Virus record (IMG/VR): IMGVR_UViG_3300021142_000152
Span: 1 to 26,842 of that record
Source: a virus
Direction: 5' to 3' (one strand)
Length of the DNA stretch: 26,842 nucleotides
The position numbers and the translations under genes are program-made. Positions 21,801 to 26,842 of this stretch are shown here, piece after piece; position 1 is the stretch's first letter, and each line of letters starts with the position of its first letter. A model generated the notes under the pieces. That model had not been told where the DNA came from. It was given only the letters and a program-made list of their open reading frames with translations, and did no database searches.

Positions 21801-22633
21801 CCGGAGGCCGTGCCCGAGGGCGGTAGGGAAGAGGGTGTCCCGGTCAGTTTGGAATAGGCCAGCGAGGTCAGCCAAGTGGGGTTGGCGTAGCTGCTGCCGG
21901 TCGAGACCCCATCAGTGATGCCATAGCCGCTCAAGGTGGTCGGGGTGCCGGTGATGGATGACCATGCCCAAGTGGTCGGTGCCCCGGTCAGCTTCGAGTA
22001 GGCCAGCGCGGTAATCCACGAGGGGTTGCTGTAGCTGCCCGAGGTGCTCACGCCATCCGTGATGCCATAGCCCGACAGCGTGGTCGGGGTGCCAGTGATG
22101 CTGCTCCAAGGCCAAGTCGAGGGCACGGTCGGCTGGACCACCCATGAGCGCACCCCGGCGGTCGTGCTGCTCAGGACATAGCCGTTCACGCTCGGGTCGC
22201 CCAGCGAAGGCTCCTTGCCGTTCAGCGCGGTCTGGAGGTCGGTCTGGTTGGACAGGGTACCGGTAATCTGCCCCCACACGGCGATAAAGGGCGGCGCACC
22301 CGTAATCTTGCTCCAAGCGAGCGAGGTAATCCATGCCGGATTAGCGTAGCTGCTCGAGGTGCTCACGCCGTCTGTGATGCCGTAACCGGAAAGAGTGGTG
22401 GGTGTGCTGGTGATCTGGCTCCACGGAACAGTGCCTCCGGGGGCGATATTCGTGGCGATAATTTGGCCGGTGCCTGTCGCGCTTAAACTTTCACCAGAGG
22501 GGACGGTCAGGGAGCTATCAATGGCGTTGGAGCCGTTGTCGGTCCGCCGCTGGACGTTCTTGTAGGAGGGATACACGGTCTGCCCCAGTACGAGCACCGG
22601 GAGCAAAAATGCAAATAGGAGAATCTTTTTCAT
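18869..22633 (-). CDS. Long repeat-rich tail fibre protein with signal peptide
   Basis: A 1254-aa product, Ser/Thr/Gly-rich with beta-type repeats, as in long tail fibres. It starts MKKILLFAFLLPVLVLG, a predicted signal peptide, then QTVYPSYKNVQRRTDNGSNA. Three TPTTLSGYGITDGVS repeats (about residues 70-270) come next, then AGTDY/TFSTGLT/NTYLTTS-type repeats, then four copies of a 34-residue STVSGTGFSTYLASPPAIGG unit. The C-terminus (HPSADTTARTFTIP, TIAITSDTMRL, ATTEWIISGTNL) is a widespread phage fibre tip domain. It probably binds the host surface and cooperates with the glycine-rich protein 3 bases downstream. Confidence 0.82.
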   Translation of the reverse strand: MKKILLFAFLLPVLVLGQTVYPSYKNVQRRTDNGSNAIDSSLTVPSGESLSATGTGQIIATNIAPGGTVPWSQITSTPTTLSGYGITDGVSTSSSYANPAWITSLAWSKITGAPPFIAVWGQITGTLSNQTDLQTALNGKEPSLGDPSVNGYVLSSTTAGVRSWVVQPTVPSTWPWSSITGTPTTLSGYGITDGVSTSGSYSNPSWITALAYSKLTGAPTTWAWSSITGTPTTLSGYGITDGVSTGSSYANPTWLTSLAYSKLTGTPSSLPPSGTASGDLSGSYPSPTVGGLLGKALPTLASGLLRYNGTAWAFDASSYAPATSGTSILYGNGTGGFSNVTVGSGLSFSGGTLMATGSGGTVTSVSVVSANGLAGTVATATTTPAITLSTTVTGMVKGNGTALSAATAGTDYQTPLTFSTGLTITSGTVTVNTSQNIGTLSNLTTNGFVKTSGGTGALSIDTNTYLTTSAAASTYQPLATNLTSLSGLTYASTSFVKMTAAGTFALDTSTYLTGNQSITWTASGDASGTASGATSLSPSLTVTGLRGSVLPVLSAGLLRYNGTAWAFDTNTYLTGNQTITLSGDVSGSGTTAITTAIGAGKVTNTMLANSTIGIAGNSTALGGSVTQDQITGLSSTGLVKRTGANTLAIATAGTDYEVPLTFSTGLTRTVNTVTVNTSQNISTLSNLTSNGFVKTSGGTGALSVDTNTYLTTTGNGSGLTGITATQVGLGSVTNDVQTKASIVPNTVPSAGQIYVGNAGGTAFGVVSLSGSGATMSMSSAGVLSISAIANASLSNSSITIAGTSTTLGGSITQDTITGLSSTGIIKRTGANTLAIATAGTDYQSAITFGTGVQTALGVNVGTAGSVVVNGGALGTPSSGTVTNLTGTASININGTVGATTANTGAFTTLSASSTVSGTGFSTYLASPPAIGGTTPSTGAFTSLTSKVSGQTNAILLSNLSASTTYGVLSFNNSNVFASGISLSGGGGSDVSLYYNTPTGGSHLFSVNGVTVGTLTSTGINSTPIGATIASTVAATTLSASSTVSGTGFSTYLASPPAIGGTTPSTGAFTTLSASSTVSGTGFSTYLASPPAIGGTTAAAGSFTTLSASSTVSGTGFSTYLASPPAIGGTTAAAGSFTTLGDSIGNVRIIPQNSQSAAYTLVATDSGKHILHPSADTTARTFTIPANSSVAFAVGTAITFVNQNSAGTVTIAITSDTMRLAGAGTTGSRTLAANGVATALKIATTEWIISGTNLN
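19221..19526 (-). repeat. Three tandem 102-bp repeats in the long fibre gene
   Basis: Three consecutive 102-bp units encode 34-residue repeats (STVSGTGFSTYLASPPAIGG plus TT-AAAG/PSTG-SF/AF-TTL). The two units nearest the protein C-terminus (19221 and 19323) share one half of about 50 identical bases, while the other half differs mainly at synonymous positions. The third unit (from about 19425) differs throughout. This implies duplication plus partial conversion. Confidence 0.75.
19809..19910 (-). repeat. Separate fourth copy of the 102-bp fibre repeat
   Basis: This unit lies nearer the protein N-terminus, separated from the array by about 280 bases of fibre sequence. It shares a block of about 50 identical bases with the third tandem unit (the SPPAIGGTTPSTGAF half) but is diverged at synonymous sites in the other half. 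Confidence 0.65.
21830..22430 (-). repeat. TPTTLSGYGITDGVS repeats in the fibre N-terminal region
   Basis: Three copies of a WSxIT-TPTTLSGYGITDGVS-xxSYxNPxW-xTxLAxSK module are visible at about 22330-22425, 22010-22113 and 21870-21971. The last two are spaced by about 140 bases. The protein blocks are strongly conserved while DNA differs mostly at third positions. Typical of modular fibre shafts. Confidence 0.65.
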
Positions 22634-22634
22634 G

Positions 22635-23378
22635 TTAATAGAGGTTGCGCCAGACTTTCTGATTGGTGTCGGAGTAGTCTAAAGGCCGCTGGTATGCACC
22701 CGCGACTGTGGGATGAGTAGAGGCCTCTAATCGCCACCCCTGCAACTGACCGGAGGTGGGGTCAACGTATTCGACGATGCAGTTGACCGGCTGATTGGTC
22801 GTCGGAATACCATCGAGGTAATTCTGCCCGCCCGCATAGCCGAGGAGCGCGAGTACGGTGACGGTGTTGAGCGGCAATAGGCCGGGCATAAGCACCGTGC
22901 CGGGATTGAGACTCAGCGGAGCATTGTAGACATTAAACGCCCCCGCGCCATAGACCAGCGCGTTACCCGCCGTTGTGATAGCCTGCACCGTCATCCAGTA
23001 TTCGGCAAGGCCGTTACTGGAGAAGGGGAAGACGTTCATGTCCACCGCACTGAAGGCGATGATGCCGTTCTGCTCCGTACCGGCCACCCAGCCAAGGGCC
23101 GAAACCAAATCTGACCAGCTGGGATCCGCCCGGGAAACCGCTCGGGCGATGAGCGGCACCGTAGCCTCCGGATCGGCTTGAAAGGCGATCATGATGTAGG
23201 CCACGTTGGAGAGGTCTACCGGGGCGTCGAATCCGTCGAAACAGCCAAGCTGGAACGATGCCGCCTGTCCGCGCCAGATCCTCGGGGCCATGCCCGTGAG
23301 GAGATCTAGCGGCGGAACTGGTGGATTGCTGAGCAACTTCAGTTGAAGCCGGATCGGGACTTGTTCGTATGTAGGCAT
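22635..23378 (-). CDS. Unknown tail/baseplate-associated protein, 247 aa
   Basis: From ATG 23378 the product starts MPTYEQVPIRLQLKLLSNPP. It contains several beta-type stretches (VAYIMIAFQADPEATVPLIA, LAEYWMTVQAI) and ends SDTNQKVWRNLY. AAAGGAG on the minus strand about 11 bases before the ATG is one of the few good ribosome binding sites in the window. It sits between the polyglycine tail protein and the long fibre, so it is probably a structural connector or fibre accessory protein. No named family is recognised. Confidence 0.65.
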   Translation of the reverse strand: MPTYEQVPIRLQLKLLSNPPVPPLDLLTGMAPRIWRGQAASFQLGCFDGFDAPVDLSNVAYIMIAFQADPEATVPLIARAVSRADPSWSDLVSALGWVAGTEQNGIIAFSAVDMNVFPFSSNGLAEYWMTVQAITTAGNALVYGAGAFNVYNAPLSLNPGTVLMPGLLPLNTVTVLALLGYAGGQNYLDGIPTTNQPVNCIVEYVDPTSGQLQGWRLEASTHPTVAGAYQRPLDYSDTNQKVWRNLY

Positions 23379-23392
23379 GGCTAGAATCTCCT

Positions 23393-24235
23393 TTAACCGA
23401 GAAGGCCGCCACCACCGCCACCACCGCCACCGCCGCCACCGCCGCCACCGCCACCAACCACATTTCCGGTCGGATCGGAAGTGCCCATGATCATGACACT
23501 GATGCAGGCCGAATCTTCCAGACCGTTGTTGAACGGGTCCACGCAGAACACAGAGAGCTGCGTAGTCGTTCGGATGGAGGTGCGCCCCGAGAAGCCGCCT
23601 GCGATTTCGTTGTCGTTGCCTGGAATAAAAGCCCCGCCGTTCGGCGTACCAGCGGAGCCCGAGAACGCATAAGCGTTGTTCGGAAGAGCCGTGTTGAAAT
23701 TGATCACGTAGCAGCCTGTGGCAGTCTTGGAAACCGAAGCCACGTTGAACTGGCTGTAGATACTGCCCGTCTGGCCGTTGAAGCAAACCCATGCTTTGGC
23801 TGAACCATCCTGTGAGCTCACCAGCGTCGAAGCCAGCGTCTGCCAGTTGTTGGTGTCGGTCAGCGGGTTGTTGTTGATGTTGCTGTCCGTTTTGCTGATG
23901 AACGGCGCACCAGACACCAGTACCCATGATCCGACATAGTAAGTCGTCTGGGAATCCCATTCCGGAATACCCGACTGGAACAAGTACGCCATCTGTCGTG
24001 TGAGCAGGTAAAACAGCGCGTTCATATCCTGTAGCGCAGGAGAGGCGTTGCCACCCGGCGCGTTGACAATCGCACCGCCCCATGCCTGCTGGAACGCAGC
24101 GAGCCCTTGGATGATGTCCGGGTCGAGGCTGTAGTTCGGGGAGCCCGCCTTTAGCGAACCGAACTGAGCGATGTTATTGGGGGCGGCGAGAGAGTTACCG
24201 AAGATCTGCTGGAACTTGCGTAGGATTTTACTCAT
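23393..24235 (-). CDS. Tail fibre/baseplate-type protein with C-terminal polyglycine
   Basis: The 280-aa product starts MSKILRKFQQIFGNSLAAPN and has NIAQFGSLKAGSPNYSLD, a QDMNALFYLLTRQMAYLFQ segment, GIPEWDSQTTYYVGSWVL and a TNNWQTLA motif. This pattern recurs in phage tail proteins that attach fibres to the baseplate. The C-terminal third has a beta domain, followed by about 17 consecutive glycines and LLG. An in-frame ATG at 24283 is unlikely because it lies inside the upstream tailspike gene. The polyglycine tail may interact with other glycine-rich parts. Confidence 0.7.
   Translation of the reverse strand: MSKILRKFQQIFGNSLAAPNNIAQFGSLKAGSPNYSLDPDIIQGLAAFQQAWGGAIVNAPGGNASPALQDMNALFYLLTRQMAYLFQSGIPEWDSQTTYYVGSWVLVSGAPFISKTDSNINNNPLTDTNNWQTLASTLVSSQDGSAKAWVCFNGQTGSIYSQFNVASVSKTATGCYVINFNTALPNNAYAFSGSAGTPNGGAFIPGNDNEIAGGFSGRTSIRTTTQLSVFCVDPFNNGLEDSACISVMIMGTSDPTGNVVGGGGGGGGGGGGGGGGGLLG
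23400..23456 (-). repeat. Glycine-codon trinucleotide tract
   Basis: A GGT/GGC codon run encodes the polyglycine C-terminus just before the stop. It mixes both codons, unlike the mainly GGC runs of the glycine-rich gene at 17936-18865. The short tract is prone to length change, so its size may vary between isolates. Confidence 0.7.
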
Positions 24236-24242
24236 GGGAGTG

Positions 24243-26504
24243 TTAGTTGTTGTTGAAGGTCGTGGGCGTCGTGCCGGTACCACCGTTGGCGATAGCCTTG
24301 CCGTTAGCCGAGATGTTGTTGCCGATTTTGCAGACGCCGCCGAGCCGGTTCGTGAAGATGTAGGTAGCAGCGGTGCCTCCGTTATCCGTGTTGCCGGTTA
24401 TCACGAGGTTGTTGATGGTCTTGCCCGTGGCGGGCACAAAGTAAAATGACTCGTTACTGGGGGCTCCGAGACTCACATTATTTGCCACTACCCAGTTGTT
24501 CCAAGTGGACGCGACATTGGTTGTACTACCGTCGTCGGTTGCCACCGTGCGCAACACAGCGTCTTTTCCGGTGTTCCCGATGAAGCTAACATTGCTGCAG
24601 TCGAGAAAAGCGTAGCAGTCCAAGCTGACCGGAGCCTCCGACCAGCAGCCCGTAACGGATAGCCCGTTGCAGAACTGAAAATTGAAGTTCGCGTACATGC
24701 CCGCCTGTTGCAAGCACTGGTAGGCCCGGAGGCCGTCTACCTTGATCCGGGTGTTGTAGGTGCTGGTCGTGTAAAACCGACCGCTGGTGATCCCCGCCTC
24801 GCAGGACTGGTAGATGGAACCCCCGGTAACATGGATGTCCGTTGCGCCGTCAAAGATGCGGATGCCTGCACCATGAGTGCCGCCGCCCGCGGGGTTTCCG
24901 GCCTGCATAGACTGGAAGCCTACCACCTCGATGCGAGTCGCCGGATAGCCGATGCCGCCGTCGTCTCCGAGCCCCACGCCGTCGTCCCCAGTGTAATAGG
25001 CAATGCAGCTGTAAAGACCGGAGTCCGTGACCGGACCGAAGTGGAACCCATCACCAAGGGTGTGGTCAGTAATGCAGTCCACCACCTGCACGTTCTTATT
25101 GTACAGGCTGCCACCGCTTCCGACATAAATACCGAAGTCGCCCGTTCCGGTGATATACATCCCGCTAATGAGCGTGTTGGGGGAATAGATGCAAAGTCCG
25201 TGATTGCCGCTCGTGCGAACCGAAGCCGACCCGAGGATCGCAAAATCGCGGATCGTGACCTTGGCGCAACTGTTCGCTACGACGAAGAACGGAGCCGATG
25301 CTGGGCTGGTGGCGGTACTGTACAGCGCGGATGACCGACCATCGCCGAGAATGGTGATGTTGGAAAGGCTGGTCAGATTCGTCAGGGATCCTGCGGTGAT
25401 CAGGTACTTACCAGCCGGAAAATATAGGGTCGAGCCGTTGGTCATCGCTGCAATAGCGGCATTGATCGCAGTGGTATCGTTAGTCGTGCCGTTGCCGGTT
25501 GCGCCGTAGGTTTTCACGTTGATGCGCCCTCCGCTCCCGCCGCCGCCTGCCACCGAATCCACATAGGTTTTGTTACAAAGATCAATGCCCGCAGTAGGAG
25601 CCGCTGGCTGCTGAGCCTTATACGTGCCTTGCATCACTAACCCAGTAGAATCGAAATATGCCGGGACATTGCTGCCGAGATAAAAAGAAATGGGAGCGTA
25701 GCTACCGGAATTGTCCGCCACGCTTCGGATAATCGCCGTGCCTGACCCATAACCGAGGTAGAGGCCACCTGTAGACGAATCAAAAACCGAAATCGGCGAA
25801 GTGAAAATGCCGTAGTTGACTTTCAATTCAGTAGTGTTTTGGAGAGCCAGTGTGCCAAGGCCAAGGTTGGTTATCGCCCCAGCAGCGGTGCTAGCCCCTG
25901 TGCCACCGTCCGTAACCGCGAGAGGCGTAATTCCTACGATAGAACCACCCGTAATCGCTACGCTGTTGGAAGTCTGCAAAGACATAGAGCCGAGACCCGT
26001 AATGTCCGAAGCCGCCACCCCCGCCTGCCCGATTGAGCCATCGGTGCCAACTGAAGTGAGGAACTGGTGGGCCACCGCCGCCTTGGAGAACACCCCGCCC
26101 AGAGTAGAAACGGTCGGTGCGGGGACGGCAAAGCTCTTAGCGATCAACCAACGGCCAGAGCCCACGGTCGGCTGGATCACATTGACGCCATCCGGCGTGG
26201 CCGTGCTGGTGGAGAGGTAGTAGTACATCGAGGCACCACCGTCGCCCGGTACCGTCGCCCCCAGCACCCAGACCACGTTATGGTCTGCCGCATTCGTCAC
26301 CGAAAGCGCAGCGAGCGCGGCCCGGCTATCCACCTGCCGGGTAACATTCAGAGCTAGACTCTTCGTCGTGCCGTTGGTGGAGCCGTCTACTAGGTGATAG
26401 TCGTTCGCGGCGGGAAGGACCGTCGTGGTGGATAGATCACGGACTTGGACGTTGGCACCCAGTGCGACTGAGGCCAAGAGAAGAAAAGACAGGAGTTTTT
26501 TCAT
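24243..26504 (-). CDS. Beta-helix tailspike/pectate-lyase-like protein with signal peptide
   Basis: A 753-aa product. MKKLLSFLLLASVALG is a predicted signal peptide, followed by ANVQVRDLSTTTVLP and a linker. The central region starts at GGRINVKTYGATGNGTTND and YFPAGKYLI, the entry to the pectate-lyase-3 type right-handed beta helix found in phage tailspikes. Repeated coils (ITILGDGRSS, VTIRDFAILG, NVQVVDCITDHTLGDGFH, GIYVGSGG) follow to about residue 700. Acidic residues around TGDDGVGLGDDGG could form a sugar-cleaving or metal site. It would depolymerise host surface polysaccharide. It lies 6 bases after the DUF2612-like gene. Confidence 0.82.
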   Translation of the reverse strand: MKKLLSFLLLASVALGANVQVRDLSTTTVLPAANDYHLVDGSTNGTTKSLALNVTRQVDSRAALAALSVTNAADHNVVWVLGATVPGDGGASMYYYLSTSTATPDGVNVIQPTVGSGRWLIAKSFAVPAPTVSTLGGVFSKAAVAHQFLTSVGTDGSIGQAGVAASDITGLGSMSLQTSNSVAITGGSIVGITPLAVTDGGTGASTAAGAITNLGLGTLALQNTTELKVNYGIFTSPISVFDSSTGGLYLGYGSGTAIIRSVADNSGSYAPISFYLGSNVPAYFDSTGLVMQGTYKAQQPAAPTAGIDLCNKTYVDSVAGGGGSGGRINVKTYGATGNGTTNDTTAINAAIAAMTNGSTLYFPAGKYLITAGSLTNLTSLSNITILGDGRSSALYSTATSPASAPFFVVANSCAKVTIRDFAILGSASVRTSGNHGLCIYSPNTLISGMYITGTGDFGIYVGSGGSLYNKNVQVVDCITDHTLGDGFHFGPVTDSGLYSCIAYYTGDDGVGLGDDGGIGYPATRIEVVGFQSMQAGNPAGGGTHGAGIRIFDGATDIHVTGGSIYQSCEAGITSGRFYTTSTYNTRIKVDGLRAYQCLQQAGMYANFNFQFCNGLSVTGCWSEAPVSLDCYAFLDCSNVSFIGNTGKDAVLRTVATDDGSTTNVASTWNNWVVANNVSLGAPSNESFYFVPATGKTINNLVITGNTDNGGTAATYIFTNRLGGVCKIGNNISANGKAIANGGTGTTPTTFNNN

Positions 26505-26510
26505 GATGGG

Positions 26511-26842
26511 TTAAAGATTTCCAGCGACAATGTTGTCACCCGAGTCGGTGACGATGTCATCGCCGCCTCCGGTGATAATGAGGTTTTCGATGATGATGTT
26601 GGCAATGCGCACTCCCATGGGCTTGGGCAAATACGGCGATAGCACCGTGACACTTACCGGCAGGTTCGATCCAACGTAGTAGGTCAGGCTCATGTCCCGG
26701 TTATCTACCACGCGGACGTTCCCACGGAGGGTCTCACTCAGCGTTTTCTGAATGGAGTAGAGAGTGTTGTCGCTCGTGTTGAGCGCGATTTTTAGAAACA
26801 GCATGAAGGCGTACGAGGTGTCCGAAAGCGCGGTAGCCGCCT
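26511..26842 (-). CDS. DUF2612-like baseplate protein, 5'-truncated by window edge
   Basis: The minus-strand frame is open to the window edge; an internal ATG at 26804 is probably not the start because the sequence before it (SDTSYAFMLFLKIALN) continues the domain. Visible residues include TLYSIQKTLSETL, VRVVDNRDMSLTYYVG and a C-terminal GGGDDIVTDSGDNIV. The helix-then-VVDNRDM pattern resembles DUF2612, a family encoded beside baseplate genes of contractile-tailed phages. It is the source of the myovirus suggestion. Its stop lies 6 bases before the tailspike ATG. Confidence 0.6.
   Translation of the reverse strand, partial: AATALSDTSYAFMLFLKIALNTSDNTLYSIQKTLSETLRGNVRVVDNRDMSLTYYVGSNLPVSVTVLSPYLPKPMGVRIANIIIENLIITGGGDDIVTDSGDNIVAGNL

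Noticed and set aside
23379-24083. Extension of the 247-aa tail protein to an upstream ATG
   Set aside because: It overlaps the polyglycine tail protein gene in another frame; ATG 23378 has a good ribosome binding site.

Overview
This window looks like about 27 kb of a tailed double-stranded DNA bacteriophage genome. It is GC-rich, very densely packed, and full of 1-4 base start/stop overlaps. The host is probably a diderm (Gram-negative-type) bacterium, because the phage encodes two lipobox lipoproteins, several Sec-type signal peptides and small membrane proteins of lysis type. The host phylum cannot be read from the sequence. Most start codons lack an obvious Shine-Dalgarno sequence. A partial DUF2612-like baseplate protein at the right edge hints at a contractile tail. 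No terminase, portal, capsid or RNA polymerase gene is present, so those lie outside.

Layout. The left half (1-14931) is on the plus strand. It begins with a partial unknown gene, then an MSMEG_6728-family (glycosylase-like) protein and a coiled-coil protein. Next comes a large primase-helicase (AEP + PriCT_2 + SF3), followed by a replication/recombination block: DUF2800 Fe-S-type nuclease, DUF2815 ssDNA-binding-like protein, family A DNA polymerase, a secreted coiled-coil protein, VRR-NUC nuclease and SNF2-type helicase. A new transcription unit starts near 11031. It carries a 33-aa ORF, a small lytic transglycosylase/lysozyme, and then a DNA-base hypermodification and nucleotide cassette: GT-A glycosyltransferase-like protein, 5-hmdU kinase helical-domain/pyrophosphorylase-type protein, ThyA-family dUMP (hydroxy)methylase, YfbR-like deoxynucleotidase and DUF3310 protein.

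The right half (14876-26842) is on the minus strand and converges with the plus genes near 14.9 kb. Read in its own direction it has two parts. The first is a tail-tip/fibre block (26842 to 17643): DUF2612-like protein, beta-helix tailspike, a tail protein ending in polyglycine, an unknown tail protein, a 1254-aa repeat-rich fibre, a glycine-rich adhesin-like protein and a one-TM protein. The second is a lysis-like block (17547 to 14876): membrane protein, lipoprotein, small amphipathic protein, second lipoprotein, one-TM protein, metallophosphoesterase and a winged-helix protein.

Five upstream regions share a conserved CTTTAC core embedded in an A-rich/pyrimidine-rich context. It is proposed as the phage promoter family, and three copies are followed by an AAAC-N7-GTTT dyad. 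The most interesting systems are the hypermodification cassette, the predicted signal peptides on three fibre/spike proteins, the promoter/dyad family, an in-frame TGA that splits the gene upstream of the polymerase, and mosaic repeats in the long fibre.
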